A stretch of DNA of 64,000 bases, taken from positions 1,370,001-1,434,000 of the forward strand of contig NW_024609927.1 of the NCBI RefSeq assembly GCF_016920785.2. The letters run 5' to 3'. Source of the DNA: Ixodes scapularis. Its lineage: Eukaryota; Arthropoda; Arachnida; Ixodida; Ixodidae. This document shows, piece by piece, positions 1 through 10,856 of this stretch (positions are counted from its first letter, which is position 1; every line of letters begins with the position of its first letter). The notes below the pieces were generated by a model that was not told the DNA's origin, searched no databases, and worked only from the letters and a program-made list of their open reading frames with translations. Position numbers and translations under genes: made by a program.

Positions 1-512
1 ACTTGCATACCTTACCTACGTTCGACCTCTTACAGATTATGCTTGCACTGTGTGGGATCCTGCTCAGCAAAATCACATAGAGGCTTTAGAGAGGATCCAA
101 AATCGTGCGGCACGCTTCGTCCTGGGGCTGTACGACCGCTTTTCGAGCGTCACGGACATGAAGAGTACATTAGGCTGGGATTTGCTGACATTCAGGCGGA
201 AAAATTTGCGCTTAAAATTTCTATATAGCATTTATAATAAACACACTGGTATTAACGGTTTTTATTACCTTCTACCCCCTTACTATATTTCCCAACGTAA
301 AGATCATATCCACAAAATACGCGAATATTCCACCAGGACGGAACTGTGCAAAAATTCTTTCTTTGTTAGGACCATTAGGGATTGGAACAATTTAAGTGTT
401 GAAACTGTTTGTGCCGCAAATGCAGAAATGTTTTTTTTATGTTGTTCGCCCCCTGCAATAATGCCTCAACGGCGCTGCAGGAGCTACCTGAATAAAGAAT
501 AAAGAATAGCAC
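1..512 (+). mobile_element. LINE 3' end (reverse transcriptase C-terminus and tail)
   Basis: The frame is open from base 2 to 502 and begins with a segment of the kind found after the RT core of CR1/jockey-type LINEs (YVRPLTDYACTVWDP, then an IEALERIQNRAARF helix). It ends with the usual FFVRTIRDWNNL block. The window edge cuts off everything upstream, so RT catalytic motifs are not visible. The 3' end is marked by a short tandem tail (AATAAAG units, about 490-510). The open frame of about 166 residues without a stop suggests a fairly young copy. The clade assignment (CR1/L2/jockey group) comes from the C-terminal pattern only. Confidence 0.8.
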
Positions 513-1195
513 TGGGTGACTCAAGAATTTTACATTGCAAAGAAAGCTATGTCATGCAGGCTCTTTGCAGTATCGAAGCTATAAAATGATGCAGCGCTTT
601 TGGACTCGGAGGATCATTCGTCCACCCCTACCCAATGCTAAGCGTGTCATATTTCAGCTTGCAAAGTAATTGAACCTTGCGGCCCGTGGCTTTGGCCTTT
701 AGTCCATCGTAGGATGAGACGAAGTATATCTGTGGCATCATAACAACAACGAACGACGTGCGTTTTACCGAAATAAGGTAAGGATATTTGTTTGCCGTAT
801 TTTATTGCAAATAATATAAAAAAAAATAATTAGTTGTATCTCTTATTGTATTGAACACTAAGACCGAGGATCGGCTGGGTAAACATGCTCAGAGGTATGT
901 GACAATGTCACCCATAGTGCTTTCCTCCATCTCGGACTGGTTGAATTTCTGAGCTGCACCAAGAGTGGTTGTGATCTCCTGGCTGGACGCACGTAGTGCG
1001 CGAACCTTCCAATTCAGTAGCAGGTCACAGTTCAGTGGCAGCGTAGTAAACGACATTTATAGATTGTTGCGTCGTCACGGGCGCTATTAGTGTTTTTACA
1101 AGCGCCAGCGCGAGCCCGAACTTGTACCTCTTTCGACGTATGCGTTCTTTAGTTTTGATGTTCGGCTCTATGATTCATTAAACCTATACCTAAAA
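513..1195. other. No gene seen
   Basis: AT-rich sequence between two LINE 3' ends. I see no long frame, no RNA-like structure and no clear repeat. Confidence 0.5.
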
Positions 1196-1565
1196 GTCAA
1201 TCACTTCACTTCACTTTATTACCTTAAAGACCCCCCATCAGGGGGTATTACATAAGGGGTGGGTACACATGGACCAGTTCTTGGGTGCCATAAATATTCA
1301 GAGGGAGGTATGAGATGCTACATTGTCCATGAAAGTTGATGGGCAGGTTACGGCAGCGATGTTGTGGGAAGGGCCGTTCCAGTCTGAGGCTGCTCGGGGA
1401 AAAAATGAGGAAAGAAATGTGGCAGTACGGGCGCGTGGGCGTGCCACTTGGAGCGGATGACCAGTGCGTTGAGAGATGCGTGCCGGCGGTATGATGTAAG
1501 GCATGGAACCAAGCGGAGAATAATAGAACTTGTGAAACAAGGAAAGCGTGGTGATGCGACGACGG
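1196..1565 (-). mobile_element. LINE 3' fragment, minus strand
   Basis: The minus-strand frame at 1298-1540 carries the LINE C-terminal signature (FFPRAASDWNG), followed by a 3' UTR. The minus-strand 3' terminus is a short pentamer tail (AGTGA units, near 1200-1215) after an AATAAAG-like signal. Only about 80 residues of coding sequence remain, so the copy is severely 5' truncated near 1565. The family resembles the LINE at the window start but the tail differs, so it is a separate insertion. Confidence 0.7.
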
Positions 1566-1730
1566 GTAGAGAGGCTCTGCCTCTCTACCTCTACCTTACC
1601 TCTGCCTCGTCACCCGTCAGGACACCCCATAGCGCTGCCCCTCTACCGACCCTTCCTGGATGTCTCCTGCTGACAAGTAACAGCTTGATCGTCGAATCGC
1701 CATCACTGTCGCCTCTCCACCAGAGAATCA

Positions 1731-1829
1731 CAACATTTTGGTGCGTCAGCTACCACTATATTTCCGCGCGTCAGCTACCGCTATATTTTGGTGCGTCGGT
1801 CGCTACTACGTTTTGGTGCGTCGGCCGAA
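1731..1829. repeat. Short minisatellite, about 25-bp unit, four copies
   Basis: Four imperfect head-to-tail copies of a unit of about 25 bp with the core TTTTGGTGCGTC followed by a GCTAC segment. Overlapping short frames here are produced by the repeat. A second looser duplication around a TTCACA...GCTCGTG core follows at about 1895-2000. Confidence 0.7.
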
Positions 1830-1989
1830 CCTGTCGGCCTATCCCGTTCTTTCAACGGTTTTAACTCTTTTCTGGGCACAAAAGGAGCCCCCGCGGTTTT
1901 TCACAACCTTCTTGCGCTCGTGGTCGTTCAGTTCTTTTAGGGCAGTAAATAAGCCCCCGAAGTTCTTCACAGTGTTACAACGCTCGTGA

Positions 1990-2612
1990 CTGTTCAGTTT
2001 ACCAGTCTGCCTTACAAGACGTGGCCTTTCAAACCTTCTGATCTTTTCCCCTTGGCCGGTCGCTCTGCTGTACCCGGTTTTAGACTTTACGAAATTTCAA
2101 TGCATTGAGACCTGTTGCCCTATACTCCGTTCACCCCTAAGCTGAGACAAAGCTATATATGTAGAAAGCTTGGCGCCGAGGTCCGGGAATCTACCGCCCG
2201 AGCGGTCACACTCTCTCCGAGCAAAAGAGAGTCGAGTGGCACATTTGTTTCTTACATCTTTCTGCATGATCATGATCGAAACGTCACGTCCACCCTATTT
2301 TCAACCATCAAGGGTCACTACACTTCACTCTTACGCGCTCATTAAAACCATACACCAACATAAACCTATGAGTAAAACAGTTTCTCACTACCACCGCTAG
2401 AGATTCTTTTAGGTTTCAAGTTGTGCAATAGAGCATGTCAAGCCCACTTTCTGCGTCTGGTGCACGTCCTGGCTCTGCCCGCGCCTCCCATTGCCCAGAC
2501 TCGCTCTATACACGGCTCTGAGTTGAGAATGCAGTGGAAAATACGTGCCCGCGGAACCAACCAACCGCCTCCCTTTCATCGCCTGGTCCAGTCCTTGGTG
2601 TGTTCTTAAAAG
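1990..2612. other. No gene seen
   Basis: Mixed-composition sequence. The short frames on both strands resemble no family I recognise. Confidence 0.5.
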
Positions 2613-2613
2613 C

Positions 2614-2708
2614 GGGAGCGCGATCACGTGGCGAAAGAGTGATGTACGTCTGGTCGATTGAGGACGAAGCTTCCACCGCAGTCTCAGCTTAGGGATGAAT
2701 GGAATATA
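2614..2708 (+). repeat. Interspersed repeat A, copy 1
   Basis: About 95 bp beginning GGGAGCG, with a GTGGCGAAAGAG core and CTTCCACCGCAG then CTCAGCTTAG blocks. It recurs in the same orientation at 8339-8433 with roughly 80 percent identity by eye. The parent element is unknown, and overlapping frames are unlikely to be coding. Confidence 0.65.
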
Positions 2709-5140
2709 GTCAGCGCGCAAGATAACCAAACAGCTGCGGCCTCCCGAGAAGTTGGTCTTTACAAGACGGCCGCTGTCCTCATCGGCCTCCTCGCTCGAGA
2801 CCCTATGGCTAAGAGCCAGCGTGCACCGGCACGCGCCACGAAGCTTCATCGACGGCTGCCCGTACGTGGAACAGCTGGCATACCACCTCCGTTCAAAACG
2901 GGTGCTTTTGGTGAATTGCATTGCTGTAAAATTAATTGTGTCTCTCTCTGTTTTTTTTTTCTCACCAAACGTTTTTTATTTTATTTTATTTTTTTATAAA
3001 TGCCTGTGATTTTAACAGCAGCCGTTAAGCTGACATTTTACTCTGACTGCAGCTATCTCAAATAGGACAAACTTTCCTCGGATAGGGAGTTTTTTTAATA
3101 TCATTTCTCATTGAAGACTTTTGTGTATTGGAAGATAAGTTTTGTGTTCTGGATATTTTGTATTATTGCAGTCTCCCTGTAACTAATGTTAAAAAAGATA
3201 CTTAGAAAGGGAGAGCAGCAGTTTTTAATTGTGCTTTAATGGGGTACAAAAGCGAAATTTTAGCATCTATTCCCCTGTATAGACATGGTCTCCTTCATGA
3301 CAGCAGCTCACAAACACCAGTCTTTCGTCTGTAAAAGCAAGAAAAGCGATTTTGAAACCAATAAAACAAAATCCTAATACCCCCTGGTGCACGTCCTGGC
3401 AGCCGCCTCGAAAAGTCGGTCTTTGAGGTCTGAGCTTCGTTGGAATGTCTCACATCACGGTGTGGCGTGTCCGATGAAGGCGTGCGGAAGCGAGCGGCGC
3501 TTGGCGCACCTCTCAGGTCTGGTGCACCGTACCTCGGACATTCCCACCTGGCACAATTGTAACGCGCTGACGATAAAGCTCGCGCCACCTAGTGACGACG
3601 ATCGTAATTACTGTACCCTTGGCCTCGTATGGGCCCGTGTCATTGCGAGCGTGACTTCACGGTCAAATATACCGAGATGCGTCATGCCGAATCGATGGCT
3701 GATATTGAAGCGCTCGCCAGAATTTGTCAGTTGGAACAAGAAATATAGCCATCTGCTGAAAACACACGGGTGTGATTATCATTTGCGGATATCATAGATC
3801 ATATTTCACTAATTTTGAAGTGTTTCTGAACATTTCTAGCTAACACAGCTAACACCTTCCACATTACTTACGTGACTTCGTAACAGTTGTCACCACAGAG
3901 GACCCTGGCCGTTGCAATTCCTCTTTACATTCTCAACTTTGAAGACAAACCAATTATGCAGCCAAACCAAAGCATGCACTACCTTTCAGCATTTTAGCAC
4001 CGCTTCTCGGCATCATTGTCGTTGTTGCAATGCCATGTTTATTTGTAGTTGAGGTGGCGATATCACAGCATCTTCTTTGTCACTCATGGTGCTTGCGGTA
4101 ACTTCGCAGCACATGAAAACAATCAAACTTCATAGAGCTGACACTGCAGTGGAATAAAAAGAATATGTGGTTGCGATTTCTGCTTGCGTCGGCCAGCTCA
4201 CCACAATGCTTCATTGGGACGTGCCCTGTCACACTGTCATAGGACGCCAGCTACGATTGATGTGGGAATCATCATACAGTGGCTGTCTTGATCGCGCATG
4301 TGTTTCACATCTACTTTGCCAAATGATGCAATGAGAAGATTTTTTGTAGAAGGCTATCGAGTTGGCAGGTTACGACCGCTTGAGCAGTCAGCCAATTGGT
4401 GCTTTCACTTAGCTACTCGTTTCAACGAAATATCCAATCTTGATTCCGTTTGGCCATAATCTATTTATTGGCTGGTTTGTACGAAAGGAACTCAGTCGGT
4501 CTAAGAAAGGCTTAAGAAAAAGCTTTGCTAAGGCTTCACTAGCCTTGGCAATTCTTTTCCTTGAGACCGAGATCGTGAACTCATGAGGCTGGAATGGCAG
4601 CTATTGCAACTTCAAGATGTAACAAAATTTCAGCTGCTCGTCAGACCACGGCCAGTCGGTGGAATGGATACTCAATTCCTTGAGGCGTTGGTTCAGACCG
4701 TGAAACTTCCAGAATTGTGTTTGCCTTGCGATGTCAAAATGTTGAAAAATATTTTTTGTGTGAAGCAAGCCTAAAACATCTCGGTTTGCAACACTGCTAC
4801 AGGTTTGTCACCCTCTTTGTTTTTTATAGTGATTTAGAACTGATGTGGGCAACACCTGAGCCCACCGCCGAGCAGAGGACCTCACGCGGCAAGCACGAGC
4901 AAAAAGACGCGAAAGAGGGTTAGCAGGCACGGCCCTTCATGTAATCGATGCCACTAGCCCAACAGCCCTCAAGAACAGGCATTGAATGCAATAAATCAGT
5001 TGTCGTCGTTAACCTGTCTCAACCATGACATTCCGTCAGCGGGGGATACAGTGTCGCCCATGACAAGAGCAAAGGCTATATAAAAATGATCGATGAGTGA
5101 ACATTGCAGTATGCGCTTCTGCTATTTGTACTCAGTCTTG
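2709..5140. other. Unassigned sequence, no gene seen
   Basis: T-rich tracts near 2945-3000 are followed by mixed sequence. The longest frames (3387-3797 plus, 136 codons; 3295-3588 minus) overlap each other and resemble no family I know. I find no transposon termini or RNA genes here. Confidence 0.45.
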
Positions 5141-5144
5141 TACA

Positions 5145-5290
5145 CGTTACTAAAAAAAAGTAATTGATTACAATTACTATTACTCTTGGCTAAAAAGTAT
5201 TCGATTAGTTTACTTGATTACTCGACGGCAAAAGTAATTGGACATTACTTAAAGAAGTAATCGTTACTTTTCCGATTACTTTATTGTGTG
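5145..5290. repeat. TAATCGATTAC-type repeat, left block
   Basis: Degenerate alternation of AAGTAATCGATTAC and its complement. The same motif returns at about 6165-6188 and 7151-7275, so the intervening DNA lies within or beside one such repeat. It may be the terminal region of an AT-rich foldback element, but the ends cannot be defined. Confidence 0.6.
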
Positions 5291-6177
5291 AAGACACATC
5301 TTTAGCGCTCATAACAATGAACTACTTCGAACCTATATTTCACATTTGCGCAAGTATTGAAAAAGAAAAACTGGCTCCCTTTTCGTGGTCGTTGCACCTT
5401 CACAATGCGGACACAAGCATAGAATTCGTTTGATGACGTTTAATGATTTGGGCGTTCGCCAGTGTGTGTGTGGGGGGGGGGGGGGGGGGGGGGGGGCGGA
5501 GGGGGTTCTAGATCTTGTTAAGCTTGAGCAAGGGTTGTCGCTCAAAGTTTGCGTCGCTCATTTTATTATTCACATGTGGATGAGCTCGCATGTTATACAA
5601 AAGAGCAGCAGCTCCAGGATTTGAAACGGATCATGTGTAGTATCCATTAGCGGAAGAGATCGCCCCGACCACTTCTCAACTCGAAACATTGCTTGTCACA
5701 AAGACCACGTATGGGAAATGGGTAAATATTTCAACTGCCTTTGTTATATTTTGCATCGGCTTTAGGCATTCTTCGGTTCTGGTTCTCCTACGGGCTGCGA
5801 GTAGGTACCCTAAGCAGGATTTTTTTTTATTTTTTATTTTATTTCTGTGTGTGTGTGTGTGAGGGGGCTAGTTTGAACGAAGGACTCACAAAGCCACATT
5901 CTGCTTCCTCAAACTTCGCCCTGAGTGGCCTTTGTCACGCACTGTGGCTTCCCACTCCCAGTCCCAGCTAAAAAAAAAAAACAAAAAAAACGGACATTTC
6001 ACAGAAACTGTACATAGAAAGAGATTACCTCGTTTCCTACAGCTCCGCAAAAATCTTTCTTTTTTCCGTTCAAAAAAAAACAAGAGCAAATTTTATTTTT
6101 GTCATTTTATAAAAAAAGCTGTGTGCCGGGAGGGGGGGGGGGGGGGGGTCCCGTGGACAAATTGTAACGGTTACAAG
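5291..6177. repeat. Low-complexity tracts, no gene
   Basis: Contains a poly-G run (about 5472-5496), a (GT)n run (about 5847-5862), poly-A/poly-T runs and another poly-G run (about 6131-6149). Glycine- or proline-rich frames here are artefacts of these tracts. Confidence 0.7.
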
Positions 6178-6188
6178 TAATTTTATTA
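6178..6188 (+). repeat. 11-bp target-site duplication, left copy
   Basis: TAATTTTATTA occurs here and again at 7151-7161, exactly bracketing the Penelope palindrome. Confidence 0.8.
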
Positions 6189-6397
6189 GTAGTGTTGACG
6201 ATTGGGCTAGTTGGTCATTCATATTAGCGGAAAACAAACAGCGCAAGGACAAGGACAGAGTAGAAGGCGGTAGACACACACAGCGCTGACTTACAACTGA
6301 GCTTTATTGGCACTGACAACCTGTATAAATACACAATTTGCCCTGCCCAAAAGCCAAGAAAAGAAACACAAGAGGAGGACTACACGTGTTCCTAGAG

Positions 6398-6634
6398 TCA
6401 TCTGCAGGCGCCGTTGCTCTCCGATCTGAGTAGAAAAATACACTCCTTTTCCGTCAAGGCAAGTGACGGGGCACTAACACACTCAGAGCCCGATTGTCCA
6501 ATGGCGCGGGCTTCTATAATCTCACGTGTCAGTTTATCTTTTTGTTTACTGATGACCGTGCATCGTTCAAAAACCGGAGTACATCCGCAATCGCGGCAAT
6601 GCACCCCAAGGTGCCCCGACACAACCTGAGACAC
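6398..6634 (-). pseudogene. Penelope GIY-YIG C-terminal fragment (left arm)
   Basis: A minus-strand open frame of 78 residues containing the Penelope post-GIY-YIG block (GHLGVHCRDCGC, DKLTREIIEA, SLALTEKE). The upstream catalytic YIG and arginine part is missing, so it cannot be a working nuclease. The protein is identical to that of the right arm at 6743-6979, as expected for a perfect inverted duplication. Confidence 0.75.
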
Positions 6635-6676
6635 ATTATATCGATGCTCTCTTAAACGCTCATTAAGAGCGTTTAA

Positions 6677-6979
6677 GGCCGGAGATACATAGGGCAGACG
6701 GGACGTTGTCTTAATGAGCGTTTAAGAGAGCATCGATATAATGTGTCTCAGGTTGTGTCGGGGCACCTTGGGGTGCATTGCCGCGATTGCGGATGTACTC
6801 CGGTTTTTGAACGATGCACGGTCATCAGTAAACAAAAAGATAAACTGACACGTGAGATTATAGAAGCCCGCGCCATTGGACAATCGGGCTCTGAGTGTGT
6901 TAGTGCCCCGTCACTTGCCTTGACGGAAAAGGAGTGTATTTTTCTACTCAGATCGGAGAGCAACGGCGCCTGCAGATGA
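6677..6979 (+). pseudogene. Penelope GIY-YIG C-terminal fragment (right arm)
   Basis: The frame runs from about 6677, where YIGQTGRCLNERLREH marks the end of the GIY-YIG core, to a stop at 6979. In the family this domain cuts target DNA for retrotransposition and lies C-terminal to the reverse transcriptase. Here RT and the first part of the nuclease are absent. Confidence 0.75.
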
Positions 6980-7150
6980 CTCTAGGAACACGTGTAGTCC
7001 TCCTCTTGTGTTTCTTTTCTTGGCTTTTGGGCAGGGCAAATTGTGTATTTATACAGGTTGTCAGTGCCAATAAAGCTCAGTTGTAAGTCAGCGCTGTGTG
7101 TGTCTACCGCCTTCTACTCTGTCCTTGTCCTTGCGCTGTTTGTTTTCCGC

Positions 7151-7275
7151 TAATTTTATTACTTCAAAAAGTAATCAGATTACTCTTTGGATTACTGCCT
7201 AATAAAAGTAATGAACTGATTACAAAATTACTCCAAAAAGTAATCGATTACAAGTAATTTGATTACTTGTAATGC
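7151..7275. repeat. TAATCGATTAC-type repeat, right block with target duplication
   Basis: Begins with the second copy of TAATTTTATTA (7151-7161) and continues with degenerate AAAAGTAATCGATTACAAG units, resuming the sequence interrupted at 6188. Confidence 0.65.
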
Positions 7276-7845
7276 GTACGGTACAAGTCTGTTTGTACTG
7301 CAGCCACCGACAGCTTGTCAGCTACACTTGAATAAACCCATTTCAAAAGTGTGCACCATTTATATTATTTTCACCCTGCCGGACTAATCAGCCGCCTCCC
7401 CCTCTTATCACCCAGTGATGTGATTGATGCGCCAGACTGCCACCATAGTGCTTATGCTGCTACACTTGCTACAATTTACCGAAATGTGAGGAATTCGCGC
7501 CAACATTGCTCCAGAACTTAAGTTAAATTAAATAATACTGAAAATATAACAGCTGCAGGCCTCGCTACCCGGGCGAATCGTTAGAGTAGGCCGTGCAGAT
7601 TTTCAGGACGTTCGATACTCGCCTCAAACAGCGGACTATTTGATTTGATTTCGCAGCAAGCACTGACAGTACTCAAAAGTTTCGCAACAAGTCTCGTGTT
7701 CATGGTCTGTTCCGGTGGGTTCGTTAGCTTTGCTGAGTGCGCTTCTCACCGCATATTGGTGTAATGCAATGAAGCAACAATTGCGACCTAGGCGTCGCGC
7801 TGTTGTGTGTCGTGCTTCGCCGGAGCGCAGCCGCATACTAATGCG
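7276..7845. other. No gene seen
   Basis: Unassigned sequence; small opposing frames near 7640-7930 match no family I know. Confidence 0.45.
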
Positions 7846-7893
7846 AAAGGTACTCCTCCAGAGCGAGACGTGTTGCTCTGGAGGAGTACCTTT
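7846..7893. repeat. Perfect 19-bp stem hairpin
   Basis: The arm AAAGGTACTCCTCCAGAGC (7846-7864) is exactly complementary to 7875-7893, with a 10-nt loop. This may be a compact inverted repeat or a hairpin transcript; nothing else identifies it. Confidence 0.75.
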
Positions 7894-8338
7894 CCCTTGT
7901 AGGTTTATTTTTTATGTTTTTATTTTATCTTAATTGCAAATTGCAGTTTTAGTACGACCCCCATTAGAACTTGAAGGACACATAAATCTAGGAGCTAAAA
8001 CTGATTGCATTTTAACATTTCTTCACTGGGATTACGTACCTGAAATAATCATTCACGACAATTTTCGCTGTGCTTCATCTGTCGTCTTCTTGTTTCCGTG
8101 TCCACTGCTTCCCCAAGAAACTAAACAACTAGTGTTTGTCCTCCTAAGATTTGCCGTCTCTCCTCCTCACATTTGCAGGGATATAATTGAAATTCAAGAG
8201 TGCGCTTATGCTCCAAAAGCTCTTTTTGCTTCTCCAAAATGAACTTATGGCTGCTCCAACAGCTGCTCCAAAATGACTACGACCAATGACATCACTGCTC
8301 TTATGACCTGACCCGGCTCTTTGCGCGTGTGTATGGCC
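7894..8338. other. No gene seen
   Basis: A 102-codon plus frame (7934-8242) overlaps a GCTCCAAAA-rich low-complexity stretch (8200-8275) and resembles no known protein. Confidence 0.4.
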
Positions 8339-8433
8339 GGGAGCGTGATGACGTGGCGAAAGAGAGGCTTATGGCTGGTCTAAGAAGGATGTAGCTTCCA
8401 CCGCAGACTCAGCTTAGAGGTGAACGGAGTATG
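8339..8433 (+). repeat. Interspersed repeat A, copy 2
   Basis: Second copy of the repeat at 2614-2708, in the same orientation and sharing the GTGGCGAAAGAG and CTTCCACCGCAG blocks. Confidence 0.65.
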
Positions 8434-8471
8434 GTACCTACAGCACCAATTATCGAAGTCTAAAGTCTCAT

Positions 8472-9020
8472 CTCAATTAACCTTATGCGAAATTGTTTGG
8501 TAGTCTGACAACACTGAGAACGCCGCTATTTTAATGTTAGCAAGCGTTGTCCGTGCTGAAGCACGGTGGAGGCATTGGAGACAACCGTACTGGTTGTGTG
8601 CGATGGAGCGGCAGCTGTGTTTTCCGCCTTCTGACCATGAAACGTGGACGAACACTTTAAACAACCTACCGCAAGAGCCTGACGAAACTTTCGGAGGCCT
8701 TTGCACAGGCTGGCAACAACCCGCGGTGTGTAAGCTTCCACAGCGAAGGCGTAGGACTTGCTCCGCTGCTTCAACGAGGTTGTTGCCAGCGTGCACAGGC
8801 CTCCTAGAGTTTCGTCAGACAATTGCGGCAGGTTGTTTAAACTGTTCGTCTACATTTTATGGCCAGTAGGCGGAAAATAGCTGCTGCGCTATCGCACACT
8901 GCCCGTACGGCTCTCTCTGATGCCTCCACCGTGCTTTGGTACCGACGTCGCTTGCCAACATTAAAATGGCGACGCTCTAAGTGTTGTCACATCACCAATT
9001 AATTTCGCATGTCTATTGAG
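8472..9020. mobile_element. Foldback element, long imperfect inverted arms
   Basis: The left arm from CTCAAT (8472) pairs with the right arm ending ATTGAG (9020). Matching blocks include TATGCGAAATT, GACAACACT, ATTTTAATGTT with GCAAGCG, and AGGCCT with GGCAACAAC near the centre (about 8740). Arms are about 230 bp with scattered mismatches. The opposing frames at 8473-8869 are mirror images created by the palindrome. I see no transposase or clear target duplication, so the superfamily is unknown. Confidence 0.75.
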
Positions 9021-9280
9021 CCGATTTGACTGTTCGCAATTTTTTTTTCTTTTGTTAAACATGGCATACTTTGGAAATTTTGGGTAGAGTGAATTATACC
9101 AGGGTGGATTGCAAAAGTAACCGGAATGAATGATTGAAAGGCGGACTGTTAGTATTACCAGCTTCCGCCCCTAGCAGCACTTTGCAGCACCCCTTCCGAG
9201 TGAGTTTGCCGACTGGCATTGTCTGCTATAAGTATTTTTTTTTCCAAGCGCTTCAAAATCTTTTTTTTTTCAATGTCAAA

Positions 9281-9855
9281 TATGAAGGAACAACCTGCAG
9301 CTGTGAAATATTTCTTTATTAAAAACTGTGCTGGAAGCTCTTGCAATTCTTCAGCGAGCTTACAATGACGATGCTAATAAGAAATGGCAAGTCTATGAGT
9401 TTTTGTTATTTAAGATCGGTGAACTATTGATCGAGGATCAACCTCGTTCAGCGCGACCCTCAACCTCCTCAACTGATGAAAACACAGAAACATTTGGGCA
9501 TTGTTCCCTCCGAGTGTGTTTCTCTTGGTGAATTTTTTAATCAGGTGTTTTACCTGGGTATTTCGCGACGCCTGCAAAAATCAATAAGGCAGATACGCCC
9601 CGATATGAAAGAAAGGGGGAATGATAGTTTTATCACAACAATGCCCCAGCAAACAATGCTATGTCAGTGTAACAATTTTGTATCAAAAATGCCATGACGC
9701 CGCTTCTCCACCTCATGACCTCGTCCCGTGTGACTTTTTTTCTGTTCGCCCCTATGAAAAGGCTTGAAAGGAAATCACTTTCAAGTCAGACATTGCAAAA
9801 AAAGGAGGAATGATTTCGACGCGCTTGGGAAAAAAATTCACATGCTGCTAGATCC
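9281..9855 (+). pseudogene. Mariner transposase remnant
   Basis: The frame starting near 9281 (MKEQPAAVKYFFIKN) shifts to one carrying the mariner N-terminal helix-turn-helix region (AYNDDA, then IEDQPRSARPSTSSTDEN, about 9355-9485). Much further on is HDAASPPHDLVPCDFF (about 9690-9745), the block around the last catalytic aspartate, normally HPPYSPDLAPCDFF. Several frameshifts and stops lie between, and the central catalytic part is largely deleted. The C-terminal end continues after the nested insertion at 10861. It cannot be functional. Confidence 0.75.
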
Positions 9856-9859
9856 TTAA

Positions 9860-10856
9860 AGGGGCCCTGCAATCATATTTAAGCGTCCACATTTTTGGCG
9901 GTTTCCACGTCTCTTGGGGTTCGGGCAAGCCAGCGGGCTCAGAAAGAGTAACTAAATATCAGTGCGTCATATTTTAACCGGACGACGCGGAAACCTTCTC
10001 CACCGACGAGGGCGACCCGCGGTACCGAAAGCGCGCAAAATGTGACGTCTTTGGTCCTGGGCTTACTACTGGTCAGAGCCGCTCAAAGCTTCTTTTTAGT
10101 CGAAATACAAAATATAAATGGCGCGAACCGTTTCAATTATTTATAAAAGTAGCTTCTGTTCAGTATTTTAGATAAAAAAAAGAAACGAATGCAGTTAAAA
10201 AAGTACGGAAACAAGAAATGACCCGCCAATATACCCGCCACCAAGCGGTGGAAAAAGCGGCGCATACTAGAAAGGAATAGTGGGATCAGGCGCCGACACG
10301 GAAAGGTCCCGGATGTACGCAGCGGCGCTGCGGTCGTATACCGGCTCGAGGATCCGACCGGTTCCAAGCGTTCCCAAGGCTCTCGGCGCGGGCTTGGCTG
10401 GCGATTTAGCCCTTTGGCGGTATGAGAGCGCGAAGTGGCTCCCGTTCTGAACTTATCTTTACCCCGTGTTTGCTGTCGTTTGTGGCCAATGAAGTGTCAT
10501 GCCAAATTAGTATTTAATCGCGCGGCAAATGCAATGAGAGCCGCTCTGGCTGCCCGCTGCATACAGCCTATCCAGAACACGCTTCAATGGCGCCCTCTCG
10601 CGCCGTCGACTCGGAGTGCGGCAGCCGTGAGCGCTCGATGAGCTCGCTACTTCTCCTCTAGTTCACGGCCACTTTCAAACAACCAAGGACGTCATGAGGG
10701 AGGTTATTTTTTGCTTGTTTTTGTAATTTTAATTTGCCTATAACTTTTAAAATAAAGGAAATTTCGAGAAAAGAAAAGTTTCACTAAGTTACTACGTTCA
10801 GTGCGCTCAGGTTCGGTGCAAATTAAATTTAGTAAAAAAGTCATTGCGGGGCCCCT
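9860..10856. mobile_element. TTAA-flanked nonautonomous element in the mariner
   Basis: Termini AGGGGCCCTGCAAT (left) and its near-complement ATTGCGGGGCCCCT (right) are flanked by TTAA at 9856-9859 and 10857-10860. TTAA duplication is typical of piggyBac-type elements; that assignment is an inference since no transposase is visible. Interior frames (10137-10367 minus, 10435-10641 plus) are short and unrecognised. Confidence 0.7.

Larger units (their letters stand above)
6189..7150. mobile_element. Penelope-like palindromic element
   Basis: Two 3' ends of one Penelope-like element lie head to head. The left arm (6223-6667) and right arm (6710-7154, sharing its last bases with the duplication) are 445 bp each. 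They match base for base as far as I can check and are separated by 42 bp. Each arm encodes the region following a GIY-YIG endonuclease core, outward and away from the centre. The right copy keeps a little more upstream sequence (YIGQTGRCLN), lying in the spacer. The left copy keeps 34 bp more of the 3' terminus (6189-6222). The whole unit sits in a single 11-bp target duplication, so it probably integrated as one event. Confidence 0.8.

Noticed and set aside
2409..2921. 170-codon minus frame
   Set aside because: Overlaps interspersed repeat A on the opposite strand and has no recognisable domain.
5385..5624. Glycine-tract protein
   Set aside because: Generated by a poly-G run.
8526..8869. 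Paired coding frames on both strands
   Set aside because: Mirror images created by the foldback arms.
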